A program made the position numbers and the translations under genes. From the NCBI GenBank assembly GCA_944472135.2, contig OX235267.1, positions 42,244,650-42,308,649 on the forward strand: a stretch of DNA of 64,000 bases, read 5' to 3'. The stretch's first letter is position 1. The number at the start of each line of letters is the position of its first letter. Origin of the DNA: Trichobilharzia regenti. Lineage: Eukaryota; Platyhelminthes; Trematoda; Strigeidida; Schistosomatidae. Shown piece by piece: positions 45,060 through 56,079 of the stretch. Below the pieces are notes generated by a model. The model had not been told where the DNA came from, searched no databases, and saw nothing but the letters and a program-made list of their open reading frames with translations.

Positions 45060-45390
45060 ATTTTGTATCTATTTATTATGGAACAGTAGAATAACAGAAA
45101 TTGTCAGTCCTAAATTACGGAAGTGTCATAACATTTGTTACACATATCCTACGTACTAATAGTGGCAGCCTACTACTTTAGTTAAATTGTGTTCAGTTTG
45201 GTAAAAAGAAATAGCATAGATAAATATAGGATTTAGTTTTGTGTTCGAGGGTGTTTGGAAGCAGATTATATCTTACAACAGTTAACAGAAAGCAACAGCT
45301 GTTGATTCGAAGTGGGATGAGAGTATAGCAATCACAGTACTGCATTTGTTTCATTACTGTACACATGTTTTTTTTAAATCGTAAATCCAA
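45060..45390. other. Gap without recognised feature
   Basis: AT-rich, nothing recognised. Confidence 0.4.
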
Positions 45391-45393
45391 ATA

Positions 45394-45660
45394 GGGCTTT
45401 CGTGGCCCAGCTGGTCTGATGGACAACGCTTCGGCATTTGAAGCTATGGGCACTGCTTTCGAGCCTCGGTGGGAACATCATCACTCACCGGGGAATGCAA
45501 GCACATCCGGATGATGAGTCCCGAATACCACGAAATGCTAGTCACTCTCGACCAGTTGAATTTTGGTAACAGGCCCAGACATCGTCAAAGCATCTGCACG
45601 AGAAGCCGACATGTCAACCTAAAACCGAACACTTCGGACCAATCAATCGACGGGAATATC
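45394..45660 (+). mobile_element. S-alpha-type SINE with tRNA-like head and hammerhead relic
   Basis: The tRNA-like head has box A GTGGCCCAGCTGGTCTGATGG and a mutated box B (GCTTTCGAGCCTC). Then come GGTGGGAACATCATCACTC and the hammerhead region 45502-45540: ATGATGAG core (first C changed), weakened stem II, intact GAAA. The usual CCTGGATTCCACTGC strand is missing. A tail follows to about 45660 (AGACATCGTCAAAGCATC, shared with 21262-21280). Most complete S-alpha copy here. Confidence 0.75.
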
Positions 45661-45879
45661 TCAAAATTCAGTTAAATAATTTTGTCTTTCCCCAAAAAGT
45701 TTCGTTTTCAATAACTAATTATGTTACTTTGCATACGTACACCTTGAATTTTAATAGCTAAGCAAGTTATTAGCCATCATAATTCTATCTGTTATAATTA
45801 TGATTTGATTGCCCTGATAATACTCAACCTATTAAAGATACTTCAGCACATTTTCTTCCGAAACAGATGATCTGTAGGT

Positions 45880-46341
45880 CTATAGACATTATAAAACCAT
45901 CAGCTCGACATTAGAGTTTTCTTCAAAACATTGGACACACTTCAAAACAACCTTATCCATATAAAAGACCAAATCCCTAAAGATTATCTATCTAATTGCG
46001 TCTATAAAATAAAATGCTCGGAATGTGATACGATCTACATCGGACAAACACCTCGAGAAATCAAAATCAGAAGAAATGAACACGGTAGACCATCTCTTCG
46101 ACCACCAAGAAATCCAATTGAACTAGAAAAACTTCAAAAATCATTAGCCATAGGTCTACATGCTATAGAATCAGGCCACAAAATTGATTTCGACAATATT
46201 GAAATAATCCAGAAAAACTTCAGAAACCACAAAGAACGTCTAATATCAGAAGCACTTCATATCAAGTGGAATCCCAATTGCCTGAATAGGAATGATGGAC
46301 TAAAACAGAATCTGACCTGGCTACAACACTCTCCCCCATGA
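45880..46341 (+). mobile_element. PLE GIY-YIG endonuclease domain, uninterrupted frame
   Basis: The frame 45931-46341 (136 aa) is an unbroken GIY-YIG domain of a PLE. It has CVYKIKCSECDTIYIGQTPR at residues ~23-42, with the paired cysteines typical of PLE endonucleases, the IRRNEHGR helix (46-53), then the SGHKIDFDNIEII and ERLISEALHI blocks. The methionine at 45931 is only the first ATG; homologous sequence starts upstream, so this is the 3' end of a longer ORF. RT is absent. A hammerhead-like motif lies ~350 bp downstream. It differs clearly from the other PLE lineages here. Confidence 0.82.
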
Positions 46342-46694
46342 AGTAGCAAAATCAACGCAATTGTGATGAGCAAGTTCACTATGTAAACACACACTACTTT
46401 TATAATTCTACATACTGACAAAATCCAACAATCTACACTTGATTTTGTTATCTTTACCGATTCGCCAACTTGACAACAAAAAACGACCCAGACTAACGAA
46501 CGATGATCAAGTTAGTAAACTTTATTTTGATATAATAACAGATGCACTATTACCTTTGATATTTAGTTTGAACGATCTTCATTGTTATTTTGACTTTCAA
46601 TATGTCCTTTTAAGTTGAACTAAGTCAGTATTTTTCTCACCCCCTAACTCTTTGTTATATATATGCTGAGATTTTGTAAATTCCGGTTTAATAA

Positions 46695-46737
46695 TACTTT
46701 GAGAAAGCTATTAGCATTAAATAGCGAAACGTCAGTA
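46695..46737 (+). ncRNA. Hammerhead-like motif downstream of a PLE
   Basis: TACT (46695-46698) pairs with AGTA (46734-46737) as stem I. GCTATT (46707-46712) pairs with AATAGC (46720-46725) as a perfect 6-bp stem II. GAAA, C and the GTC cleavage triplet follow at 46726-46733. The CUGANGA core position reads TTGAGAAA, so it is degenerate. The minimal stem III is typical of PLE hammerheads. Confidence 0.5.
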
Positions 46738-47164
46738 AAAACAATATCGTTCACTGTTTTTCATTCATTGGGAAATACAAAAACCTCTATTATAATGGTT
46801 ATAAAACCATTACTTAATCTCAAAATATACAGAGTTTTCTTATGAAGTAGAATCGGATGGAGCATAATGGAAAACAGAAAATTGAAAATCTTGACTATCG
46901 ACGGTAGCCATTTCATATCGAAAAGAGACAGCTGAACAAACTTCAAAGACTTTTTGCTTCATATACTCTTAAAGTCTATTTCAAGCCCTCCGATTCTCTG
47001 CATAAAGCTTTGGTGAATATCAAAGATATAGTTCTCAGAATTTCAAACAACAATTGTGTTCAGAATGTGAAGAGCAGTAGACAGGTGAAGGTTAGAGTGA
47101 ATGAACATATACTAAGCGTGAAACGTCCACCTAACAATGAAGCAGGTGTAAAAATTCTAGAAAA

Positions 47165-47265
47165 GAAGTCGGTGGGAACATAATCACTCACAGGGGAATA
47201 CAAAGCACATCCAGCTGACGAGTCCCAAATAGGACAAAATGCGTATCCTGGATTCCACTGCTAGT
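47165..47265 (+). mobile_element. S-alpha SINE fragment with near-complete hammerhead ribozyme
   Basis: GGTGGGAACATAATCACTC leads into ACATCCAG, CTGACGA (47215-47221), stem II GTCC/GGAC (47222-47235), then AAAA in place of the essential GAAA, TGCGTA and TCCTGGATTCCACTGC. Layout and sequence match the schistosome S-alpha hammerhead. The G-to-A change at 47236 should abolish cleavage. The tRNA-like head is missing. Confidence 0.85.
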
Positions 47266-47269
47266 CACC

Positions 47270-48060
47270 ATCCACCAATCAAATTTTAGTCATTATAAAT
47301 ATATGATGACCACTTACATATTTCTGTTGGTATAAATGCCTATTGGCAAGTGGCCTACAAGTGAACTGACTTCAATTTATGTAATTTCAGCTATATATTT
47401 TCATAATTAATAAAAAAATCCGAATAAATCTGCTAAACAAGCTGTGGCTTACGCAATGAAACGTTCAAAAAGCAGATCTTGTTTTGATTTTTACCTTAAA
47501 CACGCTGGGATTATTTTAAATAATTTATAATGAATCGCTCTGAATTGACGCTCAAATTATTCAGGAAATTCGTGATATCTATGGTCTGGAAACTTATAAT
47601 TATAAAATTACTTTGTTTATCATACTTCCAGGAAAGTTATTTACCTGGGGGATTGTCAAACTAATACTGAAATCTAATATTCAACTGGTGTCTAGAGAAT
47701 TGTACTGCATTTAAACTTGACGAACGTGTTATCTTTTAAAAAAAACTCTAATCCCTTGTCATTTGAATGCATTAGTTTTGATAAGACAAAATATTTAAGA
47801 GACATAAAGCATTAATTAAATCATGAATAGCGTTTATTTTTGCAGGATTACTAATGAAAAAGTAGGGAAAACACCATTTAAAGTGCAGAGTATATTAACG
47901 ATGTGTTTGCCAGTTATCAGGGTAGTTAAAATGCTGCCTATATGGAAAAGCTGAAGACTATATTATGCACATTTTACTCAGCTAATATTCAGAAATTCTA
48001 ATAACAAATGTAAGAATTAACATCACTCTTTCAGAGTATACATTGTGCAAATTTCATAAA
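47270..48060. other. AT-rich gap without recognised feature
   Basis: Nothing recognised. Confidence 0.4.
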
Positions 48061-48064
48061 ATAA

Positions 48065-49840
48065 TAATGATCTACTTTATTTCACAAAACATTACTTATA
48101 ATACAGATTGGAATTCTCAGCATTTGCCACAATATTGCATCTGATTTACTCAAAAATATAAATAAAATTAACCACAGGAATTTGTTCACATTTACGGTAT
48201 AAAGTCAAAAATATTCGAAGTACAAAATGAGAATAAATATAATAATAATATTAATAACAGTCGGTATTTTCAAATAGTATTCTCGACTCAGTTTGAAAAT
48301 TTTGGAATGTTATAGATTATTGAGTGTAATGTTCTCTGCATCGGTGACACAGAGGTTAGGATGCTCGCCGATCATGCACACGGACCGAAGTTCGATCCCC
48401 GACCACACACGCACTGCTTTACGTCGCTAAGGCAGTAATAGGACTGGCAAAGAGGAGGGCTAGCAACCCCATCCTATAAAAATAAATACTGCTACAGAAA
48501 CAGAAGGAATACAAAAAAAACTTCTGTTGATTCAGTATCGTGAGCGGAAAAACAAAAAATAACAGTTATAACACAGCTTAAGTGATATTTAATACTTTTG
48601 AGAAAATGAACAAAAAATACAAGATAATTGGGAGAATAATAAATATAAAAAACAATAACAATATGGTTGGTGGAATAAGGATGGAAAAAATGTTTGCTTT
48701 ACTAGTGCAAATAAGGTTAGTTAGTTCATGCCTGACACTATTTTCATCACATAAAGTACGTGCCCTGAAATATGGTATAGTGGAATTTTTATACTTAGTT
48801 GTACGTGCATAAAGTCCTCTGAAAAGACTTCTGGTTTTACCTGAGGAGACAGAAGGTTGGACATGCGAGTAGAGTGGGTGCTCACAGTCCGACAAAATTC
48901 CTTTAGCAAATTTGTTGCCTGACATCAAGTGCCTATCGATGACAATGTGAACAATATGGCCCAATGGGATACCACACGCCCTACTGACAGTCTTCAGAGT
49001 TCTACAAAGTACTACAATGACTTTTAAGCAATCCAGAGAAGAATGAGGTGAACAGTTAAGAAGAATAGGTAAGATGCTAGAGTTGACAAACTGTAAAAGG
49101 AAGGATTGAGTTATTCCTAAGTGCTTCAACTTCTTAATGTAAAAAGTCAGACGGGATAATTTTTTAAAAATTGCTAAGACATAGGAAGACCAGATGAGAA
49201 GAAAGAATTAGTCGAAGGTAATTAACGTCAGACTTCATTTCTGTGTCACTATCATCAATTTACAACGTTACTAGGAATTAACAGCTTTATTTAACTTCCT
49301 TTTACATTAAAAACTGAAAATAACAGCCTGACATTTGAAAGGACCATTAAACGAAGACTCGTGATAGAAAGCTGTTCATCTTAGTACCATCTATCTGGGT
49401 GTTAACAGACATTGAAATATTTAGATCGTTCGCATACTTAACAAAGTTCATTTCATCAGAGTGAGGCAAATCATGCAAGAAGAAAGAAAACAGAAAAGGA
49501 GAAATAACAGCGCCTTGAGGGACACCAGATTCAGTAAGCAATGCAGTGGATGACTTCCCCTAACATACGGTGTACTACTTTCTTCCTGAGAAATAAGAAT
49601 GCAGTCATTTGACAACCCAAGCTCATTTAACAAAATATCCCTAGGTACTGAGTCGAAAACGGATGTATAATTTAGGAAGGTGCAGCAAACAAATTTACCC
49701 CCTCTTGTCTAAACTGGAGACAGTGTTATGACTGCAGCTGCATTTAAAATACTTCTACTATGTTTGTAGGCAAACTGCTTGGGATCGTTGAAGGCTCTGA
49801 GTGAAAGTAATTTAACTACAGGAAATTAATTGATGTCAGA
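48065..49840 (-). mobile_element. CR1-clade relic, RT to 3' end, with nested SINE A
   Basis: Minus frames: RT parts near 49640-49800 (KQFAYKHSRSIL-like, FLNYTSVFDSVPRDIL), then TESGVPQGAVISPFLFSFFL and FVKYANDLNISM (YADD changed to YAND) in 49347-49541. The C-terminal region follows at 48578-49129 (MKHLGITQSFLLQFVNSSIL, CEHPLYSHVQPSVSSGKTRS). The 3' UTR near 48065-48130 matches the end of the 29545-32870 element (GCTGAGAATTCCAATCTG). A family A SINE sits at 48341-48515. Confidence 0.82.
48341..48515 (+). mobile_element. tRNA-like SINE, family A, nested in CR1 3' UTR
   Basis: CATCGGTGACACAGAGGTTAGG and box B GAAGTTCGATCCCC, then GGGCTAGCAACCCCATCC, TATAAAAATAAATACTGC. 3'-truncated. Confidence 0.8.
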
Positions 49841-50037
49841 ATAATACTCACTCGTACTACGGTAAACAAGCATATTAATAGTAAAATTTGAAAAAGCCCA
49901 AAAAAATTATTTGTTTTTTAAAAACCAACAAATGCTATTTTTCTCGTAGTTTTCTTAAGGTTGAGACATGTACACGATAACTAAACAAATGGATCTATCC
50001 GGTCAAATCTTGATCACAGTTCGTATGAATTGGGTCT

Positions 50038-50258
50038 TTTATTTCCTTCACGTTCCCAGTGGGACATAGAGCTTCAAGCTAGAGACCTCAAGTTTCGATA
50101 GCAGTGGTGTTTATTTTTACAGCTTGGGGTTGCTAGCCTCATGCCCAACCTTCCCTCCTTATCAGTCTTATTACTGGCTTAGCGAGGTAAACGATGATCG
50201 AACCTCGGACCACATGCGCGGTCGGCGAACATTCTACCGTTCTGCCACCGACACATAG
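50038..50258 (-). mobile_element. tRNA-like SINE, family A
   Basis: CCTTCACGTTCCCAGTGGG, TTTACAGCTTGGGGTTGC, CATGCCCAACCTTCCC, antisense box B GATCGAACCTCGGACC, antisense head ending CTGCCACCGACAC. Confidence 0.85.
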
Positions 50259-50261
50259 ATA

Positions 50262-51038
50262 AGTGATGCACAATATATATTACACTATAACACTATATAA
50301 TCTTTAAATGGCTTGTAATGTACAAGAAAGCTTTCAATAGCAACACTTCGTACTGTTGTAACTGAAAGTCAGAAGGGCACAAGATAATGTGTGCTCAGGT
50401 TTCCAAGAAATCCATGTTTTCCCATTCTGTTTAACCACTCCAAACAAAAGAAAGAATAGCTTTGAAGCACTTTCATACAATCAGTTCTTTAGATAAATTT
50501 TGATAAAGAAATAAAGACTAAATTTTTTTGAACAGATGCTCTAAGGTGTTCATTTCTTCTGATTTTGATTCCTCTCTCACAAGGTTTGTCCGATTTATAT
50601 CGTATCGCATACCAAGCCACCCTTTTATTTTATAGACACAATTAAATAGACAATCCTAAGGATTTGATGTTCTCTAAGGACAAGGTTGCTTTGCAGTGTA
50701 TCTGCTGTTTTAAACAAAACTCTGATGTTGTGTTTATTAAGCACCCTTATGTGCTACACTCTATCATTTCTGACCTATATGGAATGGCAAGTGTTGAGGT
50801 CCATGTTTACTGAATACATTTTCAACCGTACTTAATGTCAGTGTTGATTTCGTTGATGAAGTTGTTTTCCTTGAGAGTCTCAGTAATGCTTGATATTTCT
50901 TCTTCTTTTTCTTTCTCATCTGTTATCAGAGAGTGTGCTCCTCTAAGAACAATTGAGACAACTAGTACTTTTGCGCTGACTGGTTGTGACGACTTAAAAT
51001 CGTATTACTTATTGGAGTGGGTTTTCTTCCTGCATCCT
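50262..51038. other. AT-rich gap without recognised feature
   Basis: About 780 bp; nothing recognised. Confidence 0.4.
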
Positions 51039-51040
51039 GT

Positions 51041-51230
51041 GCGTCGGTGGCACAGTGGTTAGGACACTCGCCGACCATGCACATGGTCCGGGATTCGAGC
51101 CCTCGCCGGCGCACACCTGATATCTATGGTCGGCCTGCAAAATTTGGGCTACCGATATCCATGCTGAAAATTCCATACTTGTACCAAAAATACAGTGTGG
51201 AATCAAGCTGTAAATCAATAAAAAAAAATA
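51041..51230 (+). mobile_element. tRNA-like SINE, family B, full length
   Basis: Head GCGTCGGTGGCACAGTGG, box B GGGATTCGAGCCC, tail ATATCTATGGTCGGCC to GTGTGGAATCAAGCTG, then A-rich end AATAAAAAAAAATA. Inverted relative to the copy at 51545-51724. Confidence 0.88.
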
Positions 51231-51544
51231 CAGATATGTTAAAATATCCGTTTTCCTTTCTTTTAACTAGGCAGTCTAGAAATGATAGTTGAAAATGTTG
51301 TCGTCATTCTATTTCAAAAGTTCTCATCATCTGAAAACTACCGTAAATTACAATGGTCATAAAAACTGACAATAACATACTTCAAGGCTCGAGTGGTACT
51401 AGAGAAGATATTATAAAATTAATGTCCCCAAAAAGTAAGCATTACAATTTTTAGTTTAATTCAACATAAATTTATATGCTTTTAAAGTAGAAAAGGTGGA
51501 GATAGAAGAAGATAAAAGACGTAAAATCTAATAAACAGACTTCT

Positions 51545-51724
51545 TTATTACAGCTTGATTCCACACCGTATGTTTTAGTACAGGTATGGAATTTTCAGTA
51601 TGTGATATCGGTAGCCCAAATTTTGCAGGCCGACCATAGATATCAGGTGTGCGTCGGCAGGGGGATCGAACCTCGGACCATGTGCATGGTCAGCGAGAGT
51701 CCTAACAACTGTGCCACCAACGCT
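51545..51724 (-). mobile_element. tRNA-like SINE, family B, full length
   Basis: Reverse-complement copy: CAGCTTGATTCCACAC, AATTTTGCAGGCCGACC, antisense box B GATCGAACCTCGGACC and head ending TGTGCCACCAACGC. Confidence 0.88.
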
Positions 51725-51949
51725 TAGCTAATATGTTCACATAGCAACTCATGTGAAGGTTATGGTTCATAAGATTGAAATTTTTACTCAGCGAGTTGAA
51801 ATCACCGATACGGATAACTGCTAAATCTGATCGAAATGGATTTACTCAGGGAGTGAGAGAATATTTACACTCTCTCCCTTTTTGAACAAGTTTTGTTTGA
51901 AACATTTCATCACAAATCCCTACAAACCAACACTTGAATATCAACGAGA

Positions 51950-52295
51950 TGGGGTTCTGGTGAGAAGTCGTGACCAGTAGGGCGAAGCAGGTCGGGTGTG
52001 AGGACAAATACTTGGCAAAGACATTGGCTAAGGGTCGCGCTATTTCGTGAATTGGCAGAAGTTAGAATTCATGGGCTAGCCACTGGATCGGGTCCCAGTG
52101 GCCGGCTTAATGGTTTACGAGCTCACTCGCCTCGTAACCAGAAGGTCCTGGGTTCGAACCCTGGCGGTGAGTGCGTACTGGCGGAGAGCGCCGAACTAGG
52201 ACGAAACAGCTGTCCAGTACTCCCAGGCTTTCCAATGGTTCTCTAATTAATGTCAGCTCATGATGAAATCCTGTAACCGATCAAATCCCTACAAA
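51950..52295 (+). mobile_element. tRNA-like SINE, family D, well preserved
   Basis: 5' block GACCAGTAGGGCGAAGCAGG; tRNA-like part with box A GTGGCCGGCTTAATGGTT, the TCGTAACCAGAAGGTCC segment and a perfect box B GGGTTCGAACCC; then GGACGAAACAGCTGTCC and tail. The CTCGTAA segment sits where a threonine tRNA (CGU) anticodon would be; tRNA-Thr origin is inference. Confidence 0.85.
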
Positions 52296-52329
52296 CCAAC
52301 ACTTGAATAATCATAAGAAATTTACTATG

Positions 52330-52620
52330 CTCTTTAAAATTAATTTTTTGGGAAATTTGAAGATCTTGATGAAACGACTCGTATCCACAAGGTGTTTGGT
52401 AAATGAACTTTGTGAATATCTGGTTCCGTTTTGGGGATTAGGAATTGCTTAGAAAACTGGACAGAAGCCTTTCTTTCTGTCCCTCCGATGTACTTGCTCT
52501 AGTAAGTGCATGCAAATTTATCACCACATTTGGAGTTTGTATCAGCAGGGTAATTATCCAGTTTAGATTTGCCTTTAGAGCAAGTCACATTGTATAGTGT
52601 TATGAGCTTACACTTCAGAT
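52330..52620 (-). mobile_element. PLE fragment, start of GIY-YIG domain
   Basis: The minus strand reads, with frame changes, KLDNYPADTNSKCGDKF then a Cys/Tyr stretch ending YIGGTERKA, which parallels the PLE linker and the YIGRTxR motif. Decayed. Confidence 0.5.
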
Positions 52621-52849
52621 TATTGAATAGAATTGCTTATCCCGAGTCTGCTGTTAAACTCACTTGATTATAACGCTTTTGCATATTTCCAAAGAATTCG
52701 ACACTGTTTTCTATACCTAAAAAGTAGCAAGATTGAGAAGCGTTGTCCAGTACATTGTCCAACTGTAAAACACTGTTTCTTTAAATCTCAGCAAAATAAA
52801 AATATTCAGGAATTGATTTACAGGGATTTGATTGGTCTTAGGATTTTAT

Positions 52850-53175
52850 CATCAACCAATATCGCTTAGAGAACTATTGGAAAACTACCTGAGAGTACTG
52901 AACAGGCGACTGTTTCGTCTCAGTTCGAGAATCCTCAACGGTACGCACCCATCCTCATGATTCGAATCCAGGACCTTCTGGTTACAAGACCAGCTGGTAG
53001 ACTACTAAGCCGACGAAACTCCATCTAGTAGTCTTTGAATTCCAACCTATGTCAATCCGTGATATACCGCGACCACTAACTAATATCATCGGTGAGTGTT
53101 TGTCCTCACACCCGGGCTAATATACCCCACTGATCACGACTTCTTACTAGAAGGCAGGTTACTACCTACCTGAAT
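52850..53175 (-). mobile_element. SINE family D
   Basis: CGCTTAGAGAACTATTGG, GGCGACTGTTTCGTC, antisense box B GATTCGAATCCAGGACC, then TATTTGTCCTCACA-type block (53095-53115) and ACTGATCACGACTTC. Confidence 0.75.
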
Positions 53176-53199
53176 AGGGTCAGTCGGGTATTTCATATC

Positions 53200-53395
53200 T
53201 ATTGATAGTGACCACAACACTTGGTGACACGACTTTGAATCTGATGGAAGACATAAGTTCTGGCAAGGCTGCAGATACTGTTTGCCGACTGGTGAGTGCC
53301 AGCAAGCGTGAAACTCAGTTTCAGAGCTTCCTGTCGGTCGCTTTCAATCATCGAATACCGATTCAGTGTATACCACAGTGGCGTGTAACCTAGTA
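53200..53395 (+). mobile_element. SINE family C, 5'-truncated
   Basis: Starts mid-head (GTGACACGACTTTGAATC), then body TGCAGATACTGTTTGCC and TCGGTCGCTTTCAATC. Confidence 0.6.
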
Positions 53396-53483
53396 TGTTG
53401 ATCACATAGCAAAGTTGGCTGATATAATTTAATAACAATGATAATTTGATGTAATTAATCATAAGTGGCTTTAGAGGTGAAAA

Positions 53484-54183
53484 TTAAAAGTTGTAAATTA
53501 CATGGTACTTGACGGAAAAAAGATAGAAGTTGGAAAAGGTTAAAATTGCTCTTGAGTGAGAATAAAGTTATTAGAGTGTCAATTTAACAAGTGTGAAGAA
53601 GGTGTGAAAATATATGAAATTGATAATAGTGAATTAATTATTAAAGCAAAAGCAAACTAAAAGTAAAATTAAAGATTAAGAACAAAATCAAAAATATTTT
53701 TTAACAGGGAAGGATAAGTGAAGAGGTTAAGACCAAGGTAGAATAAGAGACTGAACTCAGGCCACATAGCTCCACCAGAGTCGTCTTTCAACATCATCTA
53801 CAAAGTGAAGCCAAATTGTACAAAAGGCGTCAGGTTCCGGCTTTTGTGTATGGCGGAGGCGCTGGCAATACATCAATACAACCCTGATCTCTGTATACAG
53901 AAAAAGTTTGTCCAGTCTCTTATTCTACCTTGGTCTTAACCTCTTCACTTATCCTTCCCTGTTAAAAAATATTTTTGATTTTGTTCTTAATCTTTAATTT
54001 TACTTTTAGTTTGCTTTTGCTTTAATAATTAATTCACTATTATCAATTTCATATATTTTCACACCTTCTTCACACTTGTTAAATTGACACTCTAATAACT
54101 TTATTCTCACTCAAGAGCAATTTTAACCTTTTCTAACTTCTATCTTTGTTCCGTCGAGTACCATGTAATTTACAACTTTTAAT
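53484..54183. repeat. Large inverted repeat formed by a PLE 3' end
   Basis: 53484-53753 and 53913-54183 are near-perfect reverse complements (about 270 bp, I count four or so mismatches) around a 159-bp spacer. The spacer and the start of the right arm encode a PLE C-terminus on the plus strand (SFNIIYKVKPNCTKGVRF, MAEALAIHQYNPDLCIQKK, ending FVQSLILPWS and stop inside the right arm). So the right arm is the natural 3' end and UTR, and the left arm is an inverted copy of it. Confidence 0.9.
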
Positions 54184-54240
54184 AATAATTTGCTTTATTT
54201 CAAAACAGTACTTGTGATACAGAATGGAATTCTCCGCTAC
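54184..54240 (-). mobile_element. CR1 3' terminus, heavily 5'-truncated
   Basis: TTTGCTTTATTTCAAAACAG and ATACAGAATGGAATTCTC are the antisense of the CR1 3' end at 32795-32860. It abuts the inverted repeat exactly. Confidence 0.7.
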
Positions 54241-54244
54241 CTGC

Positions 54245-54890
54245 CTGATTGACGAAAATAAACAAATTGGAATCTCAACTGCCTGTAGTCTTGAAAATGT
54301 GATTCTTTGGGATATTTCATTGGATGTTATTTAGAAATACAGTTCTGGTGTGGGTTTTCGCAATCTTATGCAACAACAATTTTTCAAATGAGCCTCATAA
54401 TAACTAAACTAATGAATACTGGCCACAACATCAAAATATTACTTAAAACCGCAATCACTTGATCAAACATATTCGAGTTTGTGGCTTAAATCTTATTGTA
54501 TTATACAGAGCTTATAATGTACGAAAGTAAGATAATACACATTCAATAAGTAAAGACTTTTTGTCAGCTTACCAACCTATAAAATAATGGGAATATTATT
54601 TTTAATTTATCACTCTTTTTTCGGTCATACTGATTATAGTAAGCAAACTTATGGTAGAAATAAATGCCTAACTGGCTATTATCTGTTTAGGTTGACCAAT
54701 AAATTAGTGTTCGGGGGACCATTCAGAAACCGTTGAAAAAACTTCAGATATCATGCTGAAGCATTCACAAAATATAAACTTCAAATCTATTCATAGTTTT
54801 ATTATCCTGCCTTAATTTTCATCCTGTTTGCTTTTCATTTAAAGAAGTACTTTGACGGTGTTGATAAAAGGATGAAAAGGGACCTAAATT
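54245..54890. other. AT-rich gap without recognised feature
   Basis: Nothing recognised. Confidence 0.4.
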
Positions 54891-54894
54891 GCAT

Positions 54895-55145
54895 TTAATC
54901 ATAATTTGTGGAATCTCAGTAAACTGGGAAAATATGCGTTCTAGCGAACCCTCACAGTTAGACTATGGGAAAAGACCTAAGATTTGTTAAACGTTTTATT
55001 TAAGTCGTCATTCAGGTTTCATTCTGCAAATGTAAGTCAATTACACACGTTCATACAGCAGACGAGCCTGAATATTAACTAGTCTAATTCATTCATATTT
55101 AGTTGATAGACAAATAGAATTAACGCTTAAATATTGTTTTGTGGT
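54895..55145. repeat. Unclassified interspersed repeat next to an RTE 3' end (copy 2)
   Basis: Homologous to 44395-44625: GTTTTATTTAAGTCGTCATT, GGTTTCATTCTGCAAATG, GTTCATACAGCAGACG. Same position relative to an RTE 3' end. Confidence 0.55.
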
Positions 55146-55149
55146 ATTC

Positions 55150-55890
55150 ACTTATCATTATTAATATTATTACCTCCTTTAGTTCCTAGAGGAATATAGG
55201 GCTTCAGTCGCACATCTTCATTGCGTTCGGTTCTCTGTCAACGTTTTCACCTGTCTGCACTTCTGCCCACATGCTTTCATCTCCTCTTCGCATCACCTCC
55301 TTCATGTCACCCTCGAACTGACGATCAACTCGCCACTTCCTATTCGAGCTCCACTCGAGCGATGGTCTTGCGTGTGATGTCACTCGGTGACTGTTTGTTT
55401 TCTGAAAGTATGGCCAATCCACCTGCATTTTTTCCTGCACATTTGTTTCACAATCGGTTCCTGCTGGGTTAGTTGGTTTGTTCATTGCCAGAGATCCCGG
55501 CCTGTCGCTGATCATTTCTTGACGGCCATCTGATCTCGAGTGGTGTTGAGCAAAGACAGCTTTTGATGAAAGTCTATATTTTGGTCGAAGTTTCCTTCGT
55601 AACGTGCTAGCCAATTCTCTGATCCGTGTAGTAAGTATCACTGAATTCACATTGGAATTGAAAATACGGATATTATTTTCATTTTCATGCTGAGTGATGT
55701 GGACCTCCACACAGACTTGAGAGTAATGGAAGCTTGACTTGCTAGGTAGTTAGGTGAAGGAGGTTGTTTCTTTCAGACTCCTCCCATTTATGCTGATTGT
55801 TGTCTGTTATTATTGCTGCTATAGGGCAGGAATCTTAATCACCTATATTTTCTTTATATGTACGTAGAAGACCCTAAATTACCCTTTTTT
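55150..55890 (-). mobile_element. RTE 3' half, 5'-truncated
   Basis: The minus frame 55204-55710 (168 aa) includes NENNIRIFNSNVNSVILTTR, then an LTSNPAGTDCETNVQEKMQVDW-type stretch and the tail with RPSLEWSSNRKWRVDRQ. Ends at an ATT repeat near 55160. One of the longer intact RTE tail frames here. Confidence 0.82.
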
Positions 55891-56079
55891 ATGCTAACCT
55901 TAAGGAGATTTACCTACTGTCACATTATCTTGTTATTTACCCCCTACTAACCAACTAGTCATCCGCTCATCATCATCTTCAGGTAGCATGTCAGAAGTGG
56001 TTTTTGTGATACAACGAGTCCATGAACCAGCCCTTTAGAAGCAATAACTTGACATTCGTGTTGTGAATTAGGCTACTGT

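Noticed and set aside
45394..45470. A true tRNA gene
   Set aside because: Box B is mutated and the head is part of an S-alpha SINE.
52095..52165. A true tRNA gene (threonine-like)
   Set aside because: Box A and box B are good, but the acceptor stem does not close and the sequence is one of many SINE D copies.
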